A stretch of 40,361 bases of DNA from Verrucomicrobiota bacterium (GTDB lineage Bacteria; Verrucomicrobiota; Verrucomicrobiia; Chthoniobacterales; UBA10450): NCBI GenBank assembly GCA_003218885.1, contig QHOV01000082.1, positions 1 through 40,361 of the forward strand, read 5' to 3'. The notes under the pieces are model-generated. The model saw only the letters and a program-made list of their open reading frames with translations, was not told where the DNA came from and searched no databases. Made by a program: the position numbers and the translations under genes. The first letter of the stretch is position 1, and each line of letters opens with the position of its first letter. This document shows, one piece after another, positions 7,948 to 16,043 of the stretch.

Positions 7948-8826
7948 TTGAATCTGATCGATCAGCATAAAATTCGCATCGGCGCCTGTGCTTGGAGTTT
8001 CGAAGACTGGCGCGGCTCTTTTTATCCCTCGGACTTGCCAGAGTCTCAATGGCTCGAATTTTACGCCAATTACTTCCCGGCTGTTGAAGTCGATTCGACC
8101 TTTTATGCCGCCCCGGCCGAAGCGACCATTCAGCGTTGGATCGAGATCACGCCTGCCGCTTTTCGTTTCGCCTGCAAACTCCCGCGCGAGATTACGCACA
8201 CCCGTCGACTGCGCGATTGCACAGCAGAATTGAATTCGTTTCTCCGGGCGATTGAGCCGCTCGCGCCAAAGCTCCAAGTGATTCTCATCCAGCTTCCGCC
8301 CTCCTTTGCGCCAAAAGACGGCAAAACGGCGCTGCGCAAATTTCTTGAGCAACTGCCGCCGGATTTCCGTTTCGCGATTGAATTTCGTCATGCCGGATGG
8401 CATCGGCCGCAGTTTATCCGCCTCTTGGAAAGGTATCGCATTTGCTGGGTGTGGGCCGATACCACTCCCCTCAACGAACGAAATCTTGCCCCGTTCGAGT
8501 TCCTGCCGTGCACGACAGATTTTCTCTATCTGCGTCTACTCGGTGATTATGCAACGAAATACGACGTTGATGGCGGCCACGTCCATCGTTATGAAAAATT
8601 GCTCTGGAAACGTGAAGCCGCGCTGGACAGCTGGTCACTTAAAATTGAGCGGCATCTTCCCGAAGTGCGCAATGTATGGGCGTTCACCAGCAATCACTTC
8701 GAAGGATTCGCACCCGAAACCTGCCAACGGCTCGCCCAACGTCTGGGCTTCATGTTGCCGCTGCCCTCCGAAACAGAACAGGCTTTGTCACCACAGAGAC
8801 AATCGCAGCTCGACCTTCAGTTATAG
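7948..8826 (+). CDS. DUF72 family protein
   Basis: A 292-residue TIM-barrel-type protein of the DUF72 (YecE) family. It opens IRIGACAWSFEDWRGSFYP, equal to the family IRIGTSGWSYxxWxGxFYP. WLEFYANYFPAVEVDSTFYA and a C-terminal VWAFTSNHFEGFAPETCQRL (family VYFNNHxxGxAxxNAxxL) follow. The biochemical function of DUF72 is unknown. A stop at 7879 limits the frame, and the only usual initiator before the conserved part is TTG 7948, so a TTG start is chosen. The 3' end overlaps the convergent PHP gene by 6 bp. Confidence 0.9.
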   Translation: MNLIDQHKIRIGACAWSFEDWRGSFYPSDLPESQWLEFYANYFPAVEVDSTFYAAPAEATIQRWIEITPAAFRFACKLPREITHTRRLRDCTAELNSFLRAIEPLAPKLQVILIQLPPSFAPKDGKTALRKFLEQLPPDFRFAIEFRHAGWHRPQFIRLLERYRICWVWADTTPLNERNLAPFEFLPCTTDFLYLRLLGDYATKYDVDGGHVHRYEKLLWKREAALDSWSLKIERHLPEVRNVWAFTSNHFEGFAPETCQRLAQRLGFMLPLPSETEQALSPQRQSQLDLQL

Positions 8827-9645
8827 CGGCACCTGAATACGGTTGTGCTTTTCGAAGATGCACACCCGGCGAATCCCAAAGTTCGCCATCTTTTGCGCGA
8901 GGCTCCGAAAATTGTCGCCGAGCTGCGCGTGCGAATGCGCGTCAGAGGCCGTAGTGAAAGAAATCCCCTTGTCTATTGCGAGCTCAATGATCCGGTCGCC
9001 CGGGTAAAGCTCGTTCACCGGCTTGCGCCATCCAGCGGTGGAAAGCTCAATCGCGAGATTCTGTGCGTGAATAAAATCGAGTGTTTCGCTCAGCAAACTG
9101 CCGGTCCCTGTGCCCGGCCGATGACCGTGGATTTTGATCAGATCCAGATGAGCGAGGCAATCGACCAGCCCCGTCGCTGCTATTTCACGGACACGGCGAA
9201 AATAATCGGCGTAAATCGCGTCGATACTCCGGCCTTCAAATTGCGCGGCGCCATCCGGCACGCTGTCGAACATCTGATCGGCGCGAGTAAGGAAATGAAC
9301 CGAGCCCAGGACAAAATCGAGCTTGTCCCAATGCTTCTCAATCCAGTTTCGGCCAGCCGCCGAGTGGATTGGGTCATTATCGAGCTCGATGCCCGCGCGG
9401 ATTCGCAAATCGGGATTTCTTTCCCGCAAACGATCGATTTCATCGAAGTCGATTCCTGCGTGATAACGATCGTGATCAGTAAAAGCGATGTCGGTTAACC
9501 CTGATCTACGCGCTGAATCCGCCCAAGGCTGAAGCAACGCCTGAGTGTACCACTGTACCCGATGTCCCTGCGGATGGCTGTGGTAGTCGGAGAAGAGTTG
9601 ATAGGTTTTGGTTGAGAGTCGATTGGCAGTCACGCTCGGCTCCAT
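8821..9645 (-). CDS. PHP-domain histidinol-phosphatase-like hydrolase
   Basis: A metal-dependent phosphoesterase of the PHP superfamily, closest in layout to histidinol phosphatase HisK/HisJ. The metal motifs occur in order: SDYHSHPQGH near residue 20, FTDHDRYH near 55, the conserved Glu in AGIELDN near 86, LGSVHF near 114, LAHLD near 165 and SDAHSHAQLG near 235. All family metal ligands appear present, so it should be active. In the family the histidinol-phosphate enzyme serves histidine biosynthesis, but no his gene is nearby, so the substrate is open. ATG 9645 is preferred over the TTG just before it. Immediately upstream is a 7-bp-phased tract (9646-9680). Confidence 0.85.
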   Translation of the reverse strand: MEPSVTANRLSTKTYQLFSDYHSHPQGHRVQWYTQALLQPWADSARRSGLTDIAFTDHDRYHAGIDFDEIDRLRERNPDLRIRAGIELDNDPIHSAAGRNWIEKHWDKLDFVLGSVHFLTRADQMFDSVPDGAAQFEGRSIDAIYADYFRRVREIAATGLVDCLAHLDLIKIHGHRPGTGTGSLLSETLDFIHAQNLAIELSTAGWRKPVNELYPGDRIIELAIDKGISFTTASDAHSHAQLGDNFRSLAQKMANFGIRRVCIFEKHNRIQVPL

Positions 9646-9680
9646 CAACTATCAGCTACCAACTAACGACTTTCGTCAAG
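9646..9680. repeat. 7-bp-phased tract (CAACTAT type)
   Basis: Five consecutive heptamers read CAACTAT, CAGCTAC, CAACTAA, CGACTTT, CGTCAAG. The phase is kept though the units diverge. It fills the 30-bp gap between the PHP start and the stop of the next minus-strand gene. Confidence 0.6.
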
Positions 9681-10206
9681 GCACAGCCAGGAATTTTTGC
9701 CGGATCCGCAACTCCGGGTATTGGGGAAAGAACACTTCGGCGATAAAGACCTTGTTCGGCGCGAGCTCGCGCGTCGAGATTGTTTCGCTGTACTCGATCC
9801 GCTCTTGCGGATTAACTAGAATCGTGGCGGGTTTGTCCGCGATGGCATGATTGTCGGACCACTTTGCCAGGATGTCGCCCGCGGAATTCGTCAGGTAAAT
9901 TTCAATCCGCTGGTTCGTCGGAAAGTCGAGCGCCACAGGACGCTTTGACAGATTTGCCAGCGTCACTTTGATTCCGAGCTGGCGAACCTCAGACAGCTTT
10001 ATGGTCTGCGGCGTGATTTGGAGATCGAGAGCGAGCCCGCGCAGCTTTGGATCTTTGTATTGCGGGACAACCTCTGGAGAGAACGGATGGAGAATGCGGC
10101 CCAACCAACCCCGTCTACGCGGCGTCGCCGTTGGCGCGGCGTCCTGGCCAAAGATGCCCCCGGCCATAAAAAGTATCAGAAGGAGCGAAACAATGCGGCG
10201 CTTCAT
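9676..10206 (-). CDS. Exported BsuPI-like (intracellular proteinase inhibitor-type) protein
   Basis: A 176-residue protein with a clear signal peptide (MKRRIVSLLLILFMAGGIFG, cleavage about residue 20) and a beta-sandwich-type remainder. The stretch LDFPTNQRIEIYLTNSAGDI, followed by KWSDNHAI and a late EYSETISTREL, fits the BsuPI / intracellular-proteinase-inhibitor fold, in which FxxxSGQxYDFxVxDxxGxxVWRWS is the marker. Inhibitory activity cannot be assumed; in many bacteria this domain is only a structural module. It lies just upstream of the PHP gene on the same strand and divergently from the exported protein at 10276. Confidence 0.6.
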   Translation of the reverse strand: MKRRIVSLLLILFMAGGIFGQDAAPTATPRRRGWLGRILHPFSPEVVPQYKDPKLRGLALDLQITPQTIKLSEVRQLGIKVTLANLSKRPVALDFPTNQRIEIYLTNSAGDILAKWSDNHAIADKPATILVNPQERIEYSETISTRELAPNKVFIAEVFFPQYPELRIRQKFLAVP

Positions 10207-10224
10207 GAGTGGGCTTAAACAGCC

Positions 10225-10238
10225 CCGAAAGTTTTCGG
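10225..10238. promoter_or_regulatory. 14-bp near-palindrome in divergent promoter gap
   Basis: CCGAAA-GT-TTTCGG lies in the 69-bp gap between the divergent genes 9676-10206 (-) and 10276 (+). The perfect 6-bp arms around a 2-bp centre are operator-like, but no regulator is known here. Confidence 0.25.
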
Positions 10239-10275
10239 AGTTGCAAAATTCCTGTCAAACCATTTATCAATCGGC

Positions 10276-10752
10276 ATGAAAATTCTCCGGCTATTTGCTC
10301 TTTGCCTGCTTTGGGCGCCGATAGTAGGCGTTGCGAAACAATCGCATTGCACTTTCCGAGTGCATGTCCAGGCGAATCCTCGAGACACCGAGGTTTTCGC
10401 CACATCGGTGCGCACCCAAGTTTCCGGTAAAGAGGTGGCAATCGAAAAGATGCCGTGGATTTCGGAGCGAGATGTCATGGCGTTTTCTCCTTACACAGCC
10501 AACGATGGAACCTATGGCGCGCTGCTTCAGCTCGATGATCATGGGCGCGTGGTGCTCGATACTTTGAGCGTTGAGCGCCGCGGCGGTTTCCTCTTTGTTT
10601 TCATCAATGGCCGATTCATTACCGAGCTCCAAATCGACAAGCGCGTTTCGGATGGAAGAATCTATATTCCTTCAGGCCTTACCGCAGCCGACATTAGCTT
10701 GATGAAAAAAGACTGGCGCTTGGTCGGCCAACGAAAACGTCAATCGCGTTGA
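10276..10752 (+). CDS. Exported protein of unknown function
   Basis: A 158-residue protein with a signal peptide (MKILRLFALCLLWAPIVGVA, cleavage about residue 20). I do not recognise a named family with confidence. The second half (YGALLQLDDHGRVVLDTLSV, then FINGRFITELQIDKRVSDGR and IYIPSGLTAADISLMKKDW) resembles the P1-type fold of SecD, where a VxVDGxxxSAPxIxxxI strand pair is followed by GGxxxIxGxFT. This is a resemblance of pattern only. It is 6 bp upstream of the M23 peptidase gene on the same strand, so the two are probably co-expressed and both act outside the cytoplasm. Confidence 0.7.
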   Translation: MKILRLFALCLLWAPIVGVAKQSHCTFRVHVQANPRDTEVFATSVRTQVSGKEVAIEKMPWISERDVMAFSPYTANDGTYGALLQLDDHGRVVLDTLSVERRGGFLFVFINGRFITELQIDKRVSDGRIYIPSGLTAADISLMKKDWRLVGQRKRQSR

Positions 10753-10758
10753 TCCACC

Positions 10759-11799
10759 ATGCGATTATTCGCTGCCGCAATTGTCCTCGCTATTTTTTCG
10801 TCAATCGCGATGAGGACTCAGAGTGCGCAGGATCACGCTCTCGATCTTGTTCTGCCTACGGATAATGACGCTCTGTTCTCGGGCGACGGTCCGGCCTTTT
10901 ACCAGTACGTGGAACGCAATTACAAAGGCATGAAATCGACGCCGTGGGAGGGCGGCAAATACGGCTTTGTGCGCGATCCCACCGACACACCGGGTGGTGT
11001 CGTTTACACGCGCTTTCACGAAGGAATCGATATTCGCTCCGTGCGTCGCGATGAAAACGGCGAGCCGCTCGATGAAGTCCGCGCCATTGCCGATGGGAAA
11101 GTCGCGCACGTTAATCTCGTGCCCGGCTACTCGAACTATGGGAAATACATTGTGATCGAGCACCGCTGGGACGGCTCCAGTTACTACAGCTTGTACGGAC
11201 ACCTGAGTTCCATCCGGGTGCACTCGGGCGATTCGGTCAAACGCGGCCAGCCTATCGCCGTCATGGGCTACACTGGAGTTGGGATAAACCGGGAACGGGC
11301 GCATCTCCATTTGGAATTGGATTTAATGTTCAGCCATCAATTCGAAGCGTGGCATGACGCATTGTTCAGAAATGACCCGAATCATAACGGCATTTATAAC
11401 GGCCTGAATCTTGCTGGGCTCGACATTGCGCGGCTCTATCTTGCGCTCCACCAGAATCCCTCGCTTACCATTCCTGAGTTTCTCAGCGGCGAAGAAACCT
11501 TCTACAAGGTGACCTTGCCCAAATCGCCCCATTTCGAATTGCCGAAGCTTTACTCCTGGATGCTGGCCGGAAACCGAAACCAGCAAGCTTCGTGGGAAGT
11601 CTCTTTTGCGCGTTCCGGTGTGCCGCTAAAACTAGAACCGAGCGACAAACACGTGACCCAGCCAGAGCTGAGTTACATCAAGAAAAGCTCGATTAATTAT
11701 TCGTCCTTGACCCGTGACATAGTCTCCGGTCACGGCGAAACCGCGCAGCTTACCGGTTACGGCAGGCAGTTAATGCGACTGCTTATTTATCCCGACTGA
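10759..11799 (+). CDS. M23-family metallopeptidase (LytM-type)
   Basis: A 346-residue exported protein whose signal peptide ends near residue 23. The M23 metal site is complete: HEGIDI (HxxxD) near residue 91, LYGHL near 151 and HLHLEL (HxH) near 180. The loops between (VIEHRWDG and GDSVKRGQPIAVMGYTGVG) match LytM domains. Active members are zinc endopeptidases that cut peptidoglycan cross-links. A C-terminal 120-residue extension without a recognised domain follows the catalytic part. No SH3 or LysM domain is seen. It follows the exported protein at 10276 by 6 bp and converges on the molybdopterin operon. Confidence 0.88.
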   Translation: MRLFAAAIVLAIFSSIAMRTQSAQDHALDLVLPTDNDALFSGDGPAFYQYVERNYKGMKSTPWEGGKYGFVRDPTDTPGGVVYTRFHEGIDIRSVRRDENGEPLDEVRAIADGKVAHVNLVPGYSNYGKYIVIEHRWDGSSYYSLYGHLSSIRVHSGDSVKRGQPIAVMGYTGVGINRERAHLHLELDLMFSHQFEAWHDALFRNDPNHNGIYNGLNLAGLDIARLYLALHQNPSLTIPEFLSGEETFYKVTLPKSPHFELPKLYSWMLAGNRNQQASWEVSFARSGVPLKLEPSDKHVTQPELSYIKKSSINYSSLTRDIVSGHGETAQLTGYGRQLMRLLIYPD

Positions 11800-11815
11800 C
11801 ATTTCGGTCGTTTCA

Positions 11816-12298
11816 TCAGCACGACGTCGGCGTCCCTTGCGCAAGCGCGACACCATGGGGAATTGCGCCTTGCACAAAGCTGAGACATTCCACTGCGCCG
11901 CTCGGTTTTCCCGGGAGCGCAATCACCAATGAGCCATCGACAATTGCGGCGAGGTTGCGGGACAAAATGGAATTGGGCGTGATCTTCATCGACTCCGCCC
12001 GCATCACTTCGCCGAAGCCCGGCAACTCAACGCGCATGATTGCGCGAATTGCTTCTGGGGTGACATCGCGCGGTCCGACACCAGTGCCGCCAGTGGTCAG
12101 AATCAAACCACAGCCTTGCTGAGAAAACGAGCGGATTGTTTCCTGAACGCGTTTTGCGTCGTCCGGCACAATCGCTTCCGCGAGTACCTGCCACCCCGCT
12201 TTTTGCGCCGCTCCTTTCAACGCGGGTCCGCCAAGATCCTTGTAGTCACCCGCGCTCGCGCGATCCGAGACCGTGATGATGCCAACTTGTATTTGCAT
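11816..12298 (-). CDS. mog: Molybdopterin adenylyltransferase / MoaB-Mog family protein
   Basis: A 160-residue MoaB/Mog-fold protein. The opening VGIITVSDRASAGDYKDLGG, the nucleotide-binding loop LTTGGTGVGPRDVTPEA (residues about 67-83) and the late ALPGKPSGAVECL are diagnostic. Mog adenylates molybdopterin before metal insertion; the length and context fit, but MoaB (often inactive) has the same motifs, so the exact activity is uncertain. It is the last gene of the minus-strand run moaA-moaC-mog, 16 bp after the moaC stop. Confidence 0.88.
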   Translation of the reverse strand: MQIQVGIITVSDRASAGDYKDLGGPALKGAAQKAGWQVLAEAIVPDDAKRVQETIRSFSQQGCGLILTTGGTGVGPRDVTPEAIRAIMRVELPGFGEVMRAESMKITPNSILSRNLAAIVDGSLVIALPGKPSGAVECLSFVQGAIPHGVALAQGTPTSC

Positions 12299-12314
12299 GT
12301 TTGTAACGGCGACT

Positions 12315-12809
12315 CTATTGGCGCCGTGATTTTTCGCTTCGGCGGTCGTAGACCGCCGCTACAGGGCGTTTTGTCTTTTCGATCAAACGCACATCGTAAA
12401 TGTGCATCTCTTTGTCCACGGCTTTGCACATATCGTAAATCGTAAGCAACGCGACAGTAACGCCAACGAGCGCTTCCATCTCGACTCCGGTCTGCGCAAC
12501 CGTTTTCGCGGCGCATTTGACCTCTGCGCCATCATTAGAAGCGACAATGTCGATCTTAACTTCACCGAGCGGCAGGGTGTGGCAAAGCGGTATGAGGTGC
12601 GCCGTTTGCTTTGCAGCCTGAATGCCGGCAATCCGCGCAGTGGCAAACACATTGCCTTTCGCGATTTGGTCCTTGGAAATTAGATCAAGTGTCTCGCGCC
12701 GGAGCCGAATCTTGCCGCGGGCGACAGCTCTTCGCTCACTCACGGGCTTGGCCGAAACATCGACCATCTGGGCGCAGCCATCGTCGCTGATGTGAGTGAG
12801 TCGCTGCAT
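12315..12809 (-). CDS. moaC: Cyclic pyranopterin monophosphate synthase MoaC, with repeat-derived tail
   Basis: MoaC turns the 3',8-cyclo-GTP made by MoaA into cyclic pyranopterin monophosphate. The family core is complete: MVDVSAKPVSERRAVARGKI, KGNVFATARIAGIQAAKQTA, HLIPLCHTLPL and GVEMEALVGVTVALLTIYDM. The conserved chain reaches IYDVRLIEKT near residue 145. The last 16 residues (PVAAVYDRRSEKSRRQ, 149-164) are encoded by a family A repeat (12341-12366) and the sequence next to it, and they replace the usual C-terminus. The start follows the moaA stop by 3 bp. The active site should be unaffected, as the tail lies after the conserved domain. Confidence 0.92.
   Translation of the reverse strand: MQRLTHISDDGCAQMVDVSAKPVSERRAVARGKIRLRRETLDLISKDQIAKGNVFATARIAGIQAAKQTAHLIPLCHTLPLGEVKIDIVASNDGAEVKCAAKTVAQTGVEMEALVGVTVALLTIYDMCKAVDKEMHIYDVRLIEKTKRPVAAVYDRRSEKSRRQ
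12341..12366 (-). repeat. Family A repeat, left half only, in moaC 3' end
   Basis: On the minus strand it reads CTGTAGCGGCGGTC-TAC-GACCGCCG: the outer CTGTAG end plus an 8-bp hairpin with a 3-nt loop. The right-hand hairpin of the full element is missing. It is read in frame as the last residues of MoaC. Confidence 0.8.
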
Positions 12810-12812
12810 TCG

Positions 12813-13814
12813 TTAGCCGCCGATAGCGATCATCTTGCGGTTCGGTTGGTAATTGTCGCGAAAATCGTGCTGAGCAGGTTTGCGTTCGACAACATCGAGA
12901 AAGAATTGCTTAAGGTCCTCATCACTCGCGCCGGCGCGCAGAGGTTTCATGATGTCGAACTCTAGATAGCTTCCCAGGCACGGACGCAATTTCCCATCGC
13001 AGGTGAGGCGAAGTTTGTTGCAGTTCTCGCAGAAATGCAGATTGGTCATCGCCCCGATAAAACCGATCCGCTGTTCGCGGCTGGGAACTTGATAGTAAGT
13101 CGCTGGCCCGTTTGTTCGAAATTCCGTCTCCGGGATCAGACTTCCGTAAACCGATTCGATTAACCGTTTCGCCTCGAACACCGACATGAAATTGTCTTCG
13201 CTGAGCACTTCGGTCGTGCTCACCGGCATCATCTCGATGAAACGCAGGATCAAATTGCGCGACGCGGCGAATTCGATCAGCGGGATCAATTGGTCCTCGT
13301 TTCGGCCGCGCATCAGGACGGTGTTCAATTTGATCTGATCGAAACCAACTGCGATTGCGGCATTAATCCCCTCGAGCACCTGAGCGTGCAAATCCCGACC
13401 CGTGATCTTGGAATACACATCTCGATCCAATGTATCGAGGGAGATGTTGACTGATTGGACACCGGCGTCGCGCAAGGTCATTGCCATTGTTTTGCTAGGT
13501 GTGATTTGGCGCGCAAGCAAAGTTCCATTCGTAGAGAGACCCAAACTCTTGATTCCAGAAATTGCCGGGATTTGGGCAATGAAGTGGACAACGTCCCGGC
13601 GCGTCAGCGGCTCGCCGCCGGTGACTCGCACTTTTGAAACGCCTAGTTCGGCTGCAATGCGAATAAGACACAGCGTTTCCTCGAACGTCAGAATTTCTTC
13701 ACGTGGCAACCACTCCTGCAATTCCTGCGGCATACAGTAGGTACAGCGTTCGTTGCAGCGGTCAGTAATCGAGACACGCAGGTAGGAAATCCGATGGCCG
13801 TAGCGATCCTGCAT
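12813..13814 (-). CDS. moaA: GTP 3',8-cyclase MoaA
   Basis: A radical-SAM enzyme that starts molybdenum cofactor synthesis from GTP. The SAM cluster motif CNERCTYC gives Cys20, Cys24 and Cys27. VRVTGGEPLTRRDVVHFI and GLSTNGTLLA follow, and the second iron-sulfur cluster is in FCENCNKLRLTCDGKLRPCL. The protein ends in the catalytic Gly-Gly tail (MIAIGG) needed for activity. At 333 residues it has the usual length. It is the first gene of moaA-moaC-mog; moaD/moaE/moeA are not in the window, so the operon is partial. It is divergent from the lipoprotein gene at 13890. Confidence 0.96.
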   Translation of the reverse strand: MQDRYGHRISYLRVSITDRCNERCTYCMPQELQEWLPREEILTFEETLCLIRIAAELGVSKVRVTGGEPLTRRDVVHFIAQIPAISGIKSLGLSTNGTLLARQITPSKTMAMTLRDAGVQSVNISLDTLDRDVYSKITGRDLHAQVLEGINAAIAVGFDQIKLNTVLMRGRNEDQLIPLIEFAASRNLILRFIEMMPVSTTEVLSEDNFMSVFEAKRLIESVYGSLIPETEFRTNGPATYYQVPSREQRIGFIGAMTNLHFCENCNKLRLTCDGKLRPCLGSYLEFDIMKPLRAGASDEDLKQFFLDVVERKPAQHDFRDNYQPNRKMIAIGG

Positions 13815-13889
13815 TGGAACGCAACTCTACCGGCGGACGATGTTGAATCAACAAAGCTGGAGATAATTGACGCGCTATAGGCAGCACAT

Positions 13890-14420
13890 ATGATCGTCAG
13901 CATGAAAGGTCGAATTCTTCCCAAAGCGCTGCCGCTTTGCCTCGCAGCCAGCGCATTGATTCTTGCGAGTTGCGAGACAACTCAGGACCGTATTTCCAAG
14001 CATCCCGAAATTTATCAACGCCTTTCGGCCAGTGATCAGGCGCTGGTAAGTCAAGGCCAAATCCGCGCAGGCATGTCTCAAAACGCGGTGTGGCTGGCCT
14101 GGGGCGGGCCCGAACGCAAGATCATAGGCAATATGCGCGGGCAACCGACCGAGACCTGGATTTATATAACCTACGAAACTGCTCCATACCCCTATGGCGG
14201 GCCGTACGGGCCGTGGGGGTGGGGTTACGGCTTCGGCCCCAGTGTGGCCTTTGTCCGGACACACCATCACGGGCACTCGTTTGTCTTTTGGGGCAGCCCC
14301 TTCTACGATCCGTTCTATTATGCTTACATTCCGCCGAGTATTCCTGTTCCGTATAAGACCGTCACATTCGCCAATGGGCGCGTAGTGTCATTCCAATACA
14401 TGGAACGCCGGTATGGCTAA
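13890..14420 (+). CDS. Predicted lipoprotein with SmpA/BamE-like core
   Basis: A 176-residue protein whose signal peptide ends in the lipobox ALILASC. Either ATG 13890 or ATG 13902 may initiate; the second gives the cleaner signal peptide MKGRILPKALPLCLAAS. The part IRAGMSQNAVWLAWGGPERK, followed by ETWIY, is the SmpA/OmlA (BamE-like) pattern in which IxxGMxxxxVxxxxGxP precedes an aromatic strand. The middle is Gly/Pro/Tyr-rich (YPYGGPYGPWGWGYGFGP) and the end has VVSFQYMERRYG. An envelope-linked role is likely; a true Bam function is not shown. It is divergent from moaA. Confidence 0.7.
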   Translation: MIVSMKGRILPKALPLCLAASALILASCETTQDRISKHPEIYQRLSASDQALVSQGQIRAGMSQNAVWLAWGGPERKIIGNMRGQPTETWIYITYETAPYPYGGPYGPWGWGYGFGPSVAFVRTHHHGHSFVFWGSPFYDPFYYAYIPPSIPVPYKTVTFANGRVVSFQYMERRYG

Positions 14421-14480
14421 GCAACATTTCTCTCACTTTTCTCCACGCAATTGAGCAGAATCGATTGCGGCGCCTGAGCA

Positions 14481-15950
14481 ATGGCTTACCGCTCGTTTAC
14501 AAGTTTCCTCGCCGCTCTCGAAAAAGTGGGCGAGTTGAAACGCATCACGGTCCCCGTCGATACCGATTTGCTCATAGCAGAATGGGCGGACCGCGAGATG
14601 AAATCGCCCGGCGGCGGAAAGGCGCTGCTGTTTGAGCAACCGGTTGTCGATGGAAAAAAATCCCCGTTCCCGGTTGCGATTAATACCATGGGTTCGCACC
14701 GGCGCATGGCTCTCGCGTTACAGGTAGCGGATGTCGCGGATATCGCACAGGAAATTCAACTTATTCTCAAAGCAAAACCACCAACCAATCTGCGCGAAGG
14801 TTGGAGTTTGCTTAAACAAGGAATTCATCTGCTGCACGCGCGTCCGAAGCAAGTGAAGGAAGCGCCTTGCCAGGAAATTGTGCACCGGATCGGCAACGAA
14901 GGTGACTTTTCATTGAGCGATCTGCCCATTCTCAAATGTTGGCCGAAGGATGGTGGCCGCTTCATTACATTAGCGAATGTGCATACCCGTGACCCGGAGA
15001 CAGGTGCGCGAAACGTGGGGATTTACCGGATGCAAGTTTATGACGAGTGCACGACCGGAATGCACTGGCAACTCCACAAGGTCGGTGCGCGCCATGGCAA
15101 GCGCTATTACGAGCGCGGTGAGCGCATGCCAGTGGCAGTTACGCTGGGCGGTGATCCCGTTTATACATTCGCTGCTACCGCGCCGTTGCCGGACGGTTTG
15201 GATGAACTGTTTTTCGCTGGGTTTTTGCGAAAGAGATCAATCGAGCTTGTTCGCTGCAAAACGATCGATCTCGACGTACCGGCGGACGTAGATTTTGTCC
15301 TGGAAGGCTATGTGCAGCCCGGTGAGATGCGTCCCGAAGGTCCCTTTGGAGATCACACCGGCTTCTATACTGCGGTTGAGGATTATCCAGTTTTTCATGT
15401 GACCGCCATCACGCATCGACGCGATGCAGTTTATCCGACAACGATCGTGGGCAGGCCTCCGATGGAAGACTATTACATCGGCGACGCCTGTGTGCGCATT
15501 TTGCTGCCGGTATTCAAGATGAATTTTCCAGAAATTGTTGACATGACGCTGCCGCCGGAAGGCGTTTTCCATAACCTGGTGTTCGTCAGTATTCGAAAGC
15601 AATATCCGTATCAGGCCTTCAAGGTCATGCACGGTCTCTGGGGCATGGGCCAGATGATGTTCAGCAAATATATCGTGGCCGTGGATGAAGATTGCGATGT
15701 CCACAACACCAGCGAAGTGCTTTTCCGATTGTGCGCGAACACTGACCCCGCTCGCGACACGACCGTAATCAAAAATCCAAGTGACTCGCTCGATCACGCA
15801 CCGAGCGATCAAAACATCGGCTCCCACATGGGCCTCGACGCGACGCGCAAATTGCCGGGTGAAAACTATCACCGCCCGTGGCCGGAGCTTTTGAAGATGA
15901 CCAAGGAGGCTAAAGCGCTCGTCGACGAATTACAGAAGAAGGCGCGTTGA
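14481..15950 (+). CDS. UbiD-family prenylated-FMN decarboxylase
   Basis: A 489-residue member of the UbiD family, which uses prenylated FMN to decarboxylate aromatic or alpha,beta-unsaturated acids. It opens SFTSFLAALEKVGELKRITV. The flavin/metal region NVGIYRMQVYDECTTGMHWQ near residue 180, the catalytic loop PEGPFGDHTGFYTAVEDYP near 285 and TTIVGRPPMEDYYIGDA near 325 are present. The loop carries EGPFGD, with Asp where Fdc-type enzymes have Glu, as in E. coli UbiD. No UbiX (flavin prenyltransferase) gene is in the window. A role in quinone synthesis together with ubiE is plausible; the substrate cannot be told from sequence. Confidence 0.85.
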   Translation: MAYRSFTSFLAALEKVGELKRITVPVDTDLLIAEWADREMKSPGGGKALLFEQPVVDGKKSPFPVAINTMGSHRRMALALQVADVADIAQEIQLILKAKPPTNLREGWSLLKQGIHLLHARPKQVKEAPCQEIVHRIGNEGDFSLSDLPILKCWPKDGGRFITLANVHTRDPETGARNVGIYRMQVYDECTTGMHWQLHKVGARHGKRYYERGERMPVAVTLGGDPVYTFAATAPLPDGLDELFFAGFLRKRSIELVRCKTIDLDVPADVDFVLEGYVQPGEMRPEGPFGDHTGFYTAVEDYPVFHVTAITHRRDAVYPTTIVGRPPMEDYYIGDACVRILLPVFKMNFPEIVDMTLPPEGVFHNLVFVSIRKQYPYQAFKVMHGLWGMGQMMFSKYIVAVDEDCDVHNTSEVLFRLCANTDPARDTTVIKNPSDSLDHAPSDQNIGSHMGLDATRKLPGENYHRPWPELLKMTKEAKALVDELQKKAR

Positions 15951-15962
15951 TCTCGCGCGTCG

Positions 15963-16034
15963 CTGTAGCAGTGGTCTGTGACGGCCGATGCCATGAGGAG
16001 AAGCAAATCCGGCGCTCACAGAGCGCCGCTACAG
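15963..16034. repeat. Family A double-hairpin repeat
   Basis: It opens CTGTAGCAGTGGTCTGTGAC and closes CGGCGCTC-ACA-GAGCGCCGCTACAG-type sequence. The right hairpin is a perfect 8-bp stem with loop ACA. The left hairpin is partly decayed. The outer ends CTGTAGC/GCTACAG are complementary. It lies between the UbiD stop and the convergent glycine-zipper gene. Confidence 0.85.
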
Positions 16035-16043
16035 CCTCATTTG

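Noticed and set aside
8845-9498. 217-codon open frame opposite the PHP phosphatase
   Set aside because: Shadow of the PHP gene, whose metal motifs are complete; no domain or start context in the antisense product.
14446-14469. Inverted repeat CGCAAT...ATTGCG before the UbiD gene
   Set aside because: Only 6-bp arms with a 12-bp loop; expected by chance at this length.
15237-15872. 211-codon open frame antisense to the UbiD-family gene
   Set aside because: The UbiD motifs lie in the opposite frame; the product has no recognisable pattern.
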